Source: a virus. Taken from it: 21,875 bases of DNA. This document shows, piece after piece, positions 14,196 to 19,486 of the stretch; the stretch's first letter is position 1; each line of letters opens with the position of its first letter. Made by a program: the position numbers and the translations under genes. The notes under the pieces are model-generated. The model made no database searches. It was not told the origin of the DNA and worked only from the letters and a program-made list of their open reading frames with translations. Location: positions 1-21,875 of IMG/VR virus record IMGVR_UViG_3300011114_000827. The stretch is one strand, 5' to 3'.

Positions 14196-14307
14196 TTTCT
14201 TAAATATTCTTTAATCTCTATTGCTGCCATCGCACTACAATAGACAACAATAAAAACTGGTACTGCAATAAAAAAGAATTTTAACATCCCTAATGTTGCT
14301 TTCATTG
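14192..14307 (-). pseudogene. Small single-membrane-span gene split by a frameshift at an A6 run
   Basis: An ATG at 14307 starts MKATLGMLK, then the frame soon ends. In the -1 frame the text continues as a typical membrane peptide, KKFFFIAVPVFIVVYCSAM, with a charged end and a TGA at 14192-14194 that overlaps the next ATG. The switch falls on A-AAA-AAT, a classical -1 slippery heptamer. One extra A, or a -1 slip, would give an intact ~38-residue protein. It may be a sequencing or assembly error, a real frameshift mutation, or programmed frameshifting. Confidence 0.4.
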
Positions 14308-14775
14308 TTATTTCTTTAAAGATATTTTAAATGTTGTTGTAGATACTCTAGGAGCTGGATGTACCATCTCACCAGTCTCAGGATCAACCATAGGAGTATT
14401 AATAGTTCTAAGCATCTTCTCTCTTTCCTTTAAAGCATACTTAAGTGATTCTACTTCGTTGTTAAGCTTAGTCCAAGCATAATCTTGGTCATAAATGTAC
14501 TTAACTCCTGATTCAATTTTAGTAACCTCGCTACCTAAGACATCAGCCTTCCCACCAGGATACTTAGCTAATTCATCTACTACTAACTCTCTAAGCTCAC
14601 TACGAACACCATCGAATAATTGTGCGATGGCATCCATACGAACTAATGTTTCTAGTGCACTATCGCCAGTCTCTTTAAAATGCTCTACAATAGTAGTCTT
14701 AATAAGGTCGTTATTAAACTTACTTGGTTCATAGGTAGACAACTCTACCTTGGGTAAAAATATTTCTGTACTCAT
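14308..14775 (-). CDS. Early protein paired with the annealing protein, unknown
   Basis: A 155-residue soluble protein. Residues ~20-75 are helical and acidic (NDLIKTTIVEHFKETGDSALETLVRMDAIAQLFDGVRSELRELVVDELAKY), residues ~84-120 include a probable coiled coil (LNNEVESLKYALKEREKMLR), and the end is beta-type (RVSTTTFKISLKK). Its ATG shares a base with the stop of the annealing-protein gene, so the two are translated together and may act together in recombination. No family recognised. Confidence 0.65.
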   Translation of the reverse strand: MSTEIFLPKVELSTYEPSKFNNDLIKTTIVEHFKETGDSALETLVRMDAIAQLFDGVRSELRELVVDELAKYPGGKADVLGSEVTKIESGVKYIYDQDYAWTKLNNEVESLKYALKEREKMLRTINTPMVDPETGEMVHPAPRVSTTTFKISLKK

Positions 14776-15479
14776 TACTTTTTTGTTTTAGATGTGAATG
14801 ATTCTTTTTTAGACTTAAGCAACATTAGTAAGGCTTGGTCGCCATCTATATATTGCTTGTATTGATAATATAAATCGACTAGCTCCTTATTTTTTGTGCA
14901 GTCGGTTATTTGCTTAATTAGTTCTACTCTATCAACTACTTCCTCTACTAACTCTTCTACTTCTACTTCCTGTACAAAAGATTTTTTCGGCTCATCTTTA
15001 GCCCTAGCATCTGCTTTCGCATCTGCAAAGTCCATCTCTTCAGCAGGTGTCGCTTCGAATCCAGCAGCCTTCATTAACCAGGCTAACAAATTACGATACG
15101 CTTTACCAATAGCCCTAGTTTGAGCCATAGAGAGAATAGCGTATTCATCAAAATAACGCTTGGTTTTTTCGGCATTGGTACATAAAGCAATACCGACAGC
15201 AACAACAGAACCAGTAGTAATATTGCGAACTTCACAAGTCGCCATATATTTGATAGTAGTTTCATTTGACAAGTCTTGAGTAGATGTAATAATTGGCATC
15301 AATCCTAGTGAAGCTCCACAGAACTGCCAACCTTCAACGTTGACAAACTGCTTCCCTTGTATGTTAGAACTAAGCCCTTTTTCTTTTATTAGCTTACTTA
15401 ATTCAGTAGCTAATTGTAACATAGAATCTTTATTAATTAAAGAGTATGTTGGTTTTTCTAAATCTAAATTATCATTCAT
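14775..15479 (-). CDS. Probable single-strand annealing (recombination) protein
   Basis: A 234-residue protein. Two conserved-looking blocks stand out: 'GKQFVNVEGWQFCGASLGL' (42-60) and 'EYAILSMAQTRAIGKAYRN' (112-130) followed by 'LLAWLMKAAGFEATPAEEM' (131-149). The order of strands plus an 'AQTRA-GKAYR' helix resembles the core of phage annealing proteins of the ERF/Rad52-like superfamily, which pair complementary single strands in recombination-dependent replication. The C-terminal third is charged, low-complexity (EVEVEELVEEVVDR) and may contact SSB or nucleases. Neighbours (nuclease, helicase, initiator) fit. The family name is inferred by pattern and needs a profile search. Leader: ACAAAAACTATG. 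Confidence 0.5.
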   Translation of the reverse strand: MNDNLDLEKPTYSLINKDSMLQLATELSKLIKEKGLSSNIQGKQFVNVEGWQFCGASLGLMPIITSTQDLSNETTIKYMATCEVRNITTGSVVAVGIALCTNAEKTKRYFDEYAILSMAQTRAIGKAYRNLLAWLMKAAGFEATPAEEMDFADAKADARAKDEPKKSFVQEVEVEELVEEVVDRVELIKQITDCTKNKELVDLYYQYKQYIDGDQALLMLLKSKKESFTSKTKK

Positions 15480-15488
15480 AGTTTTTGT

Positions 15489-16004
15489 TTAAGCGTAAAT
15501 TAAATTTGTTTTGTTTTTATCGTGTCCATTAAGCATATTTCTAAGTGTACCATAATTTATGCGTTTGCATATTGCAGCATCTTTTGCAGAATCATAATAG
15601 TAGCCAGTTGATTTATCATAAACTCTCTTAGAATTAGCCTTTTTAATACCTTTTATTACATTAGTATTTAAGCCATTATCATAAGCGTGTTTAGTATTTT
15701 GTGATGGTGTAACCCACTCAAGATTTCTAAAATCATTGTTTTGTTTATTACCGTCTATATGGTTTACTTGTAAATTATCCTTTTTTGGTGCAACAAAATA
15801 CTCTGCAACAAGCCTGTGTACAAAAAACATTTTTTTCTTTTTGTTTATTTGTAAACCAACTGTGTTGTATCCGTTTTTATTACGATACTTTAAAAACATT
15901 CCACTTCTACCAAATATTAAACCATTGTAACCTACTCCATATCCTTGTAATTCAATTGGATATTTAGTCCTCTTCCAATCATTAATTGTTTTTGGCTGTT
16001 CCAT
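15489..16004 (-). CDS. HNH homing endonuclease with NUMOD4 and NUMOD1 modules
   Basis: A 171-residue free-standing homing endonuclease. Residues ~9-45 (DWKRTKYPIELQGYGVGYNG...FGRSGMFLKY) are NUMOD4-like, residues ~62-110 the HNH_3 catalytic domain ('FFVHRLVAEYFV', then 'VNHIDGNKQNNDFRNLEWVT' with H and N residues of the active site, then 'QNTKHAYDNG'), and residues ~123-171 a NUMOD1 helix-turn-helix ending NKTNLIYA. That last module, and the DNA for it, is nearly the same as in the GIY-YIG gene at 7257-7823. It lies between the annealing protein and small genes and overlaps the upstream gene by 23 bases. Confidence 0.9.
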   Translation of the reverse strand: MEQPKTINDWKRTKYPIELQGYGVGYNGLIFGRSGMFLKYRNKNGYNTVGLQINKKKKMFFVHRLVAEYFVAPKKDNLQVNHIDGNKQNNDFRNLEWVTPSQNTKHAYDNGLNTNVIKGIKKANSKRVYDKSTGYYYDSAKDAAICKRINYGTLRNMLNGHDKNKTNLIYA

Positions 16005-16188
16005 AATTTAGATTTTTTGTTTGGGTTTCTTGATAAAAATAAGCTTCTCTTGTTGGGAATTTTTGCCATATAGACAAGATTGATTCCATTAACTCAAGGT
16101 TAGCTTGTGAATAATTGATTTGGTGGATAATCTTAGCGATGAATAATCGCTTTTCAGAATCATCCCATTGTGCGAATTGACTTAGCAT
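15982..16188 (-). CDS. Small protein, unknown
   Basis: A 68-residue protein starting MLSQFAQWDDSEKRLFIAKI, mostly helical (SEKRLFIAKIIHQINYSQANLELMESILSIWQKF) with a polar tail. It overlaps the DnaA-like gene by 29 bases upstream and the HNH gene by 23 bases downstream. The long overlaps make it less certain than its neighbours, but the leader ACCAAAAAACACC fits the local start pattern. Confidence 0.5.
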   Translation of the reverse strand: MLSQFAQWDDSEKRLFIAKIIHQINYSQANLELMESILSIWQKFPTREAYFYQETQTKNLNYGTAKNN

Positions 16189-16555
16189 ACTTTAGGTGTT
16201 TTTTGGTTGGTAAATTAAGTTTAAGTAAAAATCTTATTTCATCAAATTGCTCTGCATATATGTCATTAGTGCTTAGGTCTTGTTTGTGCATACGAAGTCC
16301 GTGAAGGACAGTTGTATGGTCACGAAAAAATAACCTGCCTATTGAGGCTACTGTGGCCCCTACATAGGTCTTAAGAATGGCATAGCACATATTCCTAGTA
16401 AGCACTAGAATGCGTGATCTATCTTTAGACAAGGCATCTTTGTATTTTACATTCATCTCTTTACAAACAAACTGAATTATAGCTTCTCTATCAGGTTGCT
16501 CGATGTTTATTACTCCTGGCATAGTGTAGTAGTTTAGTTTATTCGGTGAAATCAT
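16160..16555 (-). CDS. Stand-alone DnaA domain IV (origin-binding) protein
   Basis: A 131-residue protein consisting of the DNA-binding C-terminal domain of DnaA without its AAA+ ATPase. Residues ~24-94 hold the domain: helices 'IIQFVCKEMNVKYKDALSKDR' and 'ILVLTRNMCYAILKTYVGATVASIGRLF', then the signature 'RDHTTVLHG' (78-86; DHTTVLH contacts the DnaA box), and 'LRMHKQDL'. It could recognise phage origin sequences, compete with host DnaA, or act as a transcription factor. The start is either the ATG at 16555 (17-base overlap upstream) or at 16522. The domain assignment is confident; the role in this phage is inference. Confidence 0.85.
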   Translation of the reverse strand: MISPNKLNYYTMPGVINIEQPDREAIIQFVCKEMNVKYKDALSKDRSRILVLTRNMCYAILKTYVGATVASIGRLFFRDHTTVLHGLRMHKQDLSTNDIYAEQFDEIRFLLKLNLPTKKHLKYAKSIRTMG

Positions 16556-16733
16556 AAATTTGGTTTTTTAATTCTTCTATCTTCTTACGATAGAAAGCTT
16601 CTACAATTTCAATCATCTCCTCATCAGCCTTAGCTAACCTTGTACGAACCTTATAGGGTGTATAGCCTGTTAACTCACAAATCTTTTTAATATCGCCATA
16701 CTTAAGTAAGGCACGATAATCTCTAACTAGCAT
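16539..16733 (-). CDS. Small helix-turn-helix-like protein
   Basis: A 64-residue protein. 'YGDIKKICELTGYTPYKVRTRLAKADEEMIEIVEAFYRKK' (residues ~12-51) reads as a helix-turn-helix with 'CELTGYTPYKVRTRL' as the core, followed by a charged helix. It could be a small transcriptional regulator. It overlaps both neighbours by 11-17 bases. The helix-turn-helix call is by eye. Confidence 0.55.
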   Translation of the reverse strand: MLVRDYRALLKYGDIKKICELTGYTPYKVRTRLAKADEEMIEIVEAFYRKKIEELKNQIYDFTE

Positions 16734-16965
16734 CTTTTAGTTTTTTATATAGTTTATAATGTCGGTCAATGGAACGCATAGCTCCTTCAATCGATGTGAA
16801 ATAATCAGCTCTCCAGTAGTAGAACTTATCTAGGGGTTTTTTGCTATCCCAATGGATAAACATACCACGATAGATGTAATCTTTTTTAATCCTCTCGCCA
16901 TCAACGACTATGATAAAATAGTCCTTAAGGCCTTTTTGTTTTAGATGTGCTGGTGTTGGGTGCAT
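16723..16965 (-). CDS. Small basic protein, unknown
   Basis: An 80-residue protein starting MHPTPAHLKQKGLKDYFIIVVDGERI, rich in Tyr, Lys and Trp with short strands (YFIIVVDGERI, GMFIHWDSK, KFYYWRADYF) and a C-terminal helix (SIEGAMRSIDRHYKLYKKLKDAS). No family recognised. It lies two bases after the next upstream gene. Confidence 0.6.
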   Translation of the reverse strand: MHPTPAHLKQKGLKDYFIIVVDGERIKKDYIYRGMFIHWDSKKPLDKFYYWRADYFTSIEGAMRSIDRHYKLYKKLKDAS

Positions 16966-16967
16966 AG

Positions 16968-17171
16968 TTATTCAGTTGTTGAAAAAATAGTTTCAGTTAC
17001 TTCAATATTAGGCTTTAAAGATATACCACTAGCAGCATTCATAAATCTTTCGTAAGCCTGTTCTTTTTTGTCTGAAATGGTATGATCTACATACACACCA
17101 TCCTTTTCAGTCCAGTATCTAACATATCCAGTTATTGGGTTAGTCTCTGTGATAAACTCGAATTTAGTCAT
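16968..17171 (-). CDS. Small protein, unknown
   Basis: A 67-residue protein, MTKFEFITETNPITGYVRYW then acidic/Tyr-rich sequence, with likely strands at both ends and a helix in the middle (KKEQAYERFMNAAS). The leader ACCAAAAAACCC 8 bases before the ATG matches the start pattern of this block. Function unknown. Confidence 0.6.
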   Translation of the reverse strand: MTKFEFITETNPITGYVRYWTEKDGVYVDHTISDKKEQAYERFMNAASGISLKPNIEVTETIFSTTE

Positions 17172-17172
17172 A

Positions 17173-17391
17173 TTATTGGGTTTTTTGGTTTACTTTATTA
17201 AGTTTTTGGTGTCTTTGGAAATAAGATTGAACTCCACTTGAATTGATTTGGCTCTGCATATTCTCATAATACACAGGATCAAGGAAAGTTTTTGCTTGGT
17301 AATTGTAATAAACTTGCTCACCAGGTGAGAAGTTTTTGCCAGTAAGACTGCATCTGCAATCGTACTTGACAGTGATTAATTCAAATGACAT
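17173..17391 (-). CDS. Small Cys-containing protein, unknown
   Basis: I start at the ATG at 17391 (72 residues, MSFELITVKYDCRCSLTGKN). The frame stays open upstream to 17478, but that part is the AAAAACCCC repeat leader and is judged non-coding. 'YDCRCSLTGKNFSPGEQVYYNYQAKTF' (residues ~10-36) recalls small phage zinc-ribbon-like proteins (C-x-x-TGK-x-x-x-GE), although only two Cys are present, so zinc binding is doubtful. The end is polar and Gln-rich. Confidence 0.55.
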   Translation of the reverse strand: MSFELITVKYDCRCSLTGKNFSPGEQVYYNYQAKTFLDPVYYENMQSQINSSGVQSYFQRHQKLNKVNQKTQ

Positions 17392-17395
17392 AGAT

Positions 17396-17467
17396 GGGGT
17401 TTTTGTTTTGTTTGACGAAGTTAAGGGGTTTTTGTTATTGTTTAAGATTTTTATGGGGTTTTTTGTT
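17396..17467 (-). repeat. Three AACAAAAACCCC repeats in a gene leader
   Basis: On the + strand GGGGTTTTTGTT occurs at 17396-17407 and 17425-17436, and with one extra T at 17455-17467: starts 29 and 30 bases apart. They fill the gap between the methyltransferase stop (17475) and the start of the next gene (ATG at 17391), so the transcript carries three AACAAAAACCCC blocks. They could be protein-binding sites or translational enhancers; see findings on the CAAAAAC motif. Confidence 0.6.
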
Positions 17468-17474
17468 AAGGAAA

Positions 17475-18110
17475 TCATAAAAGATTTTTAGTCCATTGCT
17501 CAGCCATAGCCTGGGCCATCCCCTGGAAAGTTTTTGACCTTAGGTTTCTACGCTCACTTGGAGTTTTTGCTATAGCCAAGGCATCAGCATACCACTTTGG
17601 ATGAGATTTGCCGCTCTTAAATATTGTCCGCTCACCTTTACCAACGATATTAGTAGGTTCTAACTTTGGAAGGTTTTTGAGCCATAGGCAGGTAGTTTTT
17701 GTTGCTTCGTCTCCAAACATCCAAGGCTGTACTATTTGGTCAGGTTTACGGATTTTTGTCGATATAACAGAGACAGGGTTTTCAATTGCTATTCTTGGAA
17801 TCGGTACATTCATAAGTTTTTGGACAAATTCCAAGGCCTCTGCTTGGTTTTTATACCTTTCAATATTAGGACTTTTGTCCTTGTTATATAGATGCCTCGC
17901 ACCACTAACAGACAGATAGGTACAAGGTGGGTGTGCGATCATCAGTTCCCAACCATTATTTACATAGTTAAAAACATCCCCCTGCAGGTGCCACTCAGGA
18001 TGGCCTCCGCTACAAGGTAATATGTCGCACGAAAAAGCCTCGTGACCTAAATCACGAAGCTTAATAGTTATTGCTTGGCTCTCTTCACAAGCCACTAATA
18101 TTTTAGCCAT
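17475..18110 (-). CDS. DNA cytosine-methyltransferase-like protein
   Basis: A 211-residue protein of the phage C5-methyltransferase-like group. N-terminal 'KILVACEESQAITIKLRDLGHEAFSCDILP' (3-32) resembles the SAM-binding motifs I-II, 'AHPPCTYLSVSG' (59-70) carries the PPC catalytic loop (C63), and 'AIENPVSVI' (108-116) matches the ENP motif. It is shorter than usual C5 methyltransferases and lacks a clear target-recognition domain, so specificity is unknown and it may be inactive or act on modified bases. The likely role is protection of phage DNA from host restriction. No partner endonuclease is visible. The gene contains several CAAAAAC motifs. Confidence 0.7.
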   Translation of the reverse strand: MAKILVACEESQAITIKLRDLGHEAFSCDILPCSGGHPEWHLQGDVFNYVNNGWELMIAHPPCTYLSVSGARHLYNKDKSPNIERYKNQAEALEFVQKLMNVPIPRIAIENPVSVISTKIRKPDQIVQPWMFGDEATKTTCLWLKNLPKLEPTNIVGKGERTIFKSGKSHPKWYADALAIAKTPSERRNLRSKTFQGMAQAMAEQWTKNLL

Positions 18111-18291
18111 TATTTAATATTGTTTTTAATGAATGAATGCAGTACTCTAATTCAGCAGATAAAATTGCTTTCTTATCTACTTTAATTTCGTTCTGTACCT
18201 CTAAATACAAAAAAGCTGCTCTATCTGTAAAATATTTAATAGCTTTTATTTCTTGCTTGGTTAAAAAATAACCTTTTATTTCTTGTGGCAT
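18103..18291 (-). CDS. Small protein, unknown
   Basis: A 62-residue helical protein (MPQEIKGYFLTKQEIKAIKY...), with 'AAFLYLEVQNEIKVDKKAILSAELEYCIHSLKTIL' as probable paired helices. It overlaps the methyltransferase start by eight bases. Function unknown. Confidence 0.55.
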   Translation of the reverse strand: MPQEIKGYFLTKQEIKAIKYFTDRAAFLYLEVQNEIKVDKKAILSAELEYCIHSLKTILNNG

Positions 18292-18295
18292 AAAA

Positions 18296-18550
18296 TTAAT
18301 TTAAATGGATTTTTACTTTGTTTATAAATTGCTGTACTGCTGAAGTATTGTTTATTTTATTTACTACAACCTCTTGGATCATTTTCTCGCCACCTTCTAC
18401 AGATTGCCATAGAATCAAATAAGATTCACCTATCTGTACATAAAGGTTTTTATCTAAGTCGATTTGGCCGTCTGTTTGATCATTTGCTAGGCTGTAGTTT
18501 TTTGGATTTACTCCGCTTCTAATTAGTTCTAAATAGATTTGCTTTAACAT
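18296..18550 (-). CDS. Small protein, unknown
   Basis: An 84-residue protein starting MLKQIYLELIRSGVNPKNYSL, with mixed strands in the middle (LYVQIGESYLILWQSVEGGEKM) and a C-terminal helix (SAVQQFINKVKIHLN). It looks like a compact soluble domain. Function unknown. Leader: AAAAAAAACACAATT before the ATG. Confidence 0.55.
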   Translation of the reverse strand: MLKQIYLELIRSGVNPKNYSLANDQTDGQIDLDKNLYVQIGESYLILWQSVEGGEKMIQEVVVNKINNTSAVQQFINKVKIHLN

Positions 18551-18574
18551 AATTGTGTTTTTTTTAGTTATATA

Positions 18575-18856
18575 TTATTTATCGAAATAAAAGTAAAATG
18601 ATGATGCAAGGCATATTTTTTTGTCAGTAAATTCCTTGTAACAATCAAAGTCAATATGCTCTAAAAAATAGGCTTTTGCCTCTTCATATGTTTCTATGTC
18701 TGAACATAAAAAATTGTAAACAATAGTATATAGATCCCCCCAAAAGAGCATTTTTGATGCCATATACTTTGGTACTGAATTAAATCTATTACTTGTTTCT
18801 GATCCAACTGATTTTAACGATGTGCATTCGTTAGGGAATGTAAATTTTGTAATCAT
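18575..18856 (-). CDS. Small protein, unknown
   Basis: A 93-residue protein starting MITKFTFPNECTSLKSVGSE, rich in Phe and Tyr, ending FYFYFDK. Segments 'YMASKMLFWGDLYTIVYNFLC' and 'YEEAKAYFLEHIDFDCYKEF' are helical; four Cys are scattered. No family recognised. The ATG follows ACCAAAAAACCTTTT, the local leader pattern. Confidence 0.6.
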   Translation of the reverse strand: MITKFTFPNECTSLKSVGSETSNRFNSVPKYMASKMLFWGDLYTIVYNFLCSDIETYEEAKAYFLEHIDFDCYKEFTDKKICLASSFYFYFDK

Positions 18857-19016
18857 AAAAGGTTTTTTGGTGTGTTTGAAAATTAAAAGTAAAGAAAGTT
18901 TTTGTTATATAAAGGTTTTTGTCACAAATTTTTAGGGGATTTTTATCGCAGATTTTTGCTAGGTTTTTGCCACAGATTTTTGTAGGTTTTTTGGCATACA
19001 TAAGCCAATAAGTCAT
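18831..19016 (-). CDS. Doubtful small Lys/Cys repeat protein
   Basis: From the ATG at 19016 the frame gives 61 residues with three 8-residue repeats (KICGKNLA, KICDKNPL, KICDKNLY) coded by three 24-base units; an upstream TTG at 19064 would add 16 residues. Several differences between units are synonymous (ATC/ATT, TGT/TGC, AAC/AAT), which hints at protein-level selection. Against this, the region is T-tract-rich on the + strand, carries inverted repeats at the start codon and overlaps the next gene by 26 bases. It could be a DNA element without a protein. Confidence 0.35.
   Translation of the reverse strand: MTYWLMYAKKPTKICGKNLAKICDKNPLKICDKNLYITKTFFTFNFQTHQKTFYDYKIYIP
18898..18992. repeat. 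Phased T-tracts within 24-base repeats
   Basis: Eight runs of 5-6 T (+ strand) centre near 18901, 18918, 18931, 18942, 18955, 18966, 18979 and 18989, most 11-13 bases apart, i.e. close to the DNA helical repeat. The core is a 24-base unit present about three times. Phased A/T-tracts of this kind usually give intrinsically curved DNA. Confidence 0.65.
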
Positions 19017-19104
19017 ATATATTAAATTTTTAATATGACATTGCCTGGCGGCTATGCATAGCAAAGCAGTAGCTAAAAATGAATTTTAAGCCTATTTTAA
19101 GCCC
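19012..19104. other. Cluster of palindromes and 11-base direct repeats
   Basis: GTCAT (19012-19016) and ATGAC (19035-19039) flank an ATTAAA/TTTAAT inverted repeat; GCTATGCATAGC (19051-19062) is a perfect 12-base palindrome; ATTTTAAGCCT/ATTTTAAGCCC is an 11-base tandem repeat at 19083-19104. Together with the adjacent phased T-tracts this is a candidate protein-binding or origin region. The gene-free stretch 19065-19172 contains nothing else I can identify. Confidence 0.45.
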
Positions 19105-19172
19105 TAAATTTGCGGTATATTTTTATTTTGGTGGCATAGTATTAATTTAATTTTTTACGGCTTTATTTGGTC

Positions 19173-19412
19173 TTATTTAGCCAAATATTCGAACCAACTT
19201 TTTTTATGTTTGTTGTAGGTGTATAAACTAGAACTATTTTGTAGCTCTATAAAATAACCTTTAAACATTGGGTATTTATTTGTAATGTAGTTGTAAGCCG
19301 TGCCGAAATTTGTTCTTATTACTTTCACCTGTTTTTTAGACTTAAGGATAAAAGAAAAGTCGTCGGTATAAGTTACGACATTAAAAAAATAAACATTCTT
19401 TAAAGCTGCCAT
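19173..19412 (-). CDS. Small protein, unknown
   Basis: A 79-residue basic, Tyr/Phe/Lys-rich protein, MAALKNVYFFNVVTYTDDFS then 'FILKSKKQVKVIRTNFGTAYNYI' and an aromatic C-terminus (SWFEYLAK). Likely a small alpha/beta domain. Its leader contains the tRNA-like element at 19434-19479. Function unknown. Confidence 0.6.
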   Translation of the reverse strand: MAALKNVYFFNVVTYTDDFSFILKSKKQVKVIRTNFGTAYNYITNKYPMFKGYFIELQNSSSLYTYNKHKKSWFEYLAK

Positions 19413-19433
19413 ATTATTTTGATTTGGTTTTGC

Positions 19434-19479
19434 TCGTTTGAGGGGATCGAACCCTTAAAGCCTCCGACAGGCCAAACGA
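19434..19479 (-). ncRNA. tRNA-like element lacking an anticodon arm
   Basis: On the - strand TCGTTTG (19479-19473) and CAAACGA (19440-19434) form a 7-bp acceptor-like stem. It encloses a D-arm-like hairpin GCCT-GTCGG-AGGC (19472-19460) whose loop has the usual GG, a TTTA linker, and a T arm AGGG-TTCGATC-CCCT (19455-19441) whose loop matches the TTCRANY tRNA consensus. The base after the acceptor is G (19433), then CA. There is no anticodon arm, so it cannot be a decoding tRNA. It sits in the 74-base gap between two early genes. It could be a degenerate tRNA, an RNase P substrate that processes the mRNA, or a tRNA mimic. Confidence 0.6.
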
Positions 19480-19486
19480 TCCTTTT

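Noticed and set aside
7257-16004. Group I introns or inteins around the homing endonucleases
   Set aside because: No neighbouring gene is split: the endolysin, annealing protein, DnaB and DnaD-like genes are all complete, so the endonucleases are free-standing.
17392-17478. N-terminal extension of the 17173-17391 protein
   Set aside because: The extra residues are just the translation of the AAAAACCCC repeats; the ATG at 17391 begins the compact domain.
18898-18992. CRISPR-like array
   Set aside because: The 24-base units are directly adjacent and imperfect, with no unique spacers and no cas genes.
19105-19112. + strand promoter TAAATTTG
   Set aside because: No + strand gene or recognisable RNA lies downstream, and chance matches are frequent.
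19434-19479. Ordinary tRNA gene
   Set aside because: T loop and acceptor-like stem are present, but there is no anticodon arm and only 46 bases, so it cannot decode.
19434-19479. Phage attachment site made from a host tRNA 3' end
   Set aside because: The 5' half also pairs correctly and no integrase is visible, so a structural element fits better. Not excluded if an integrase lies outside the window.
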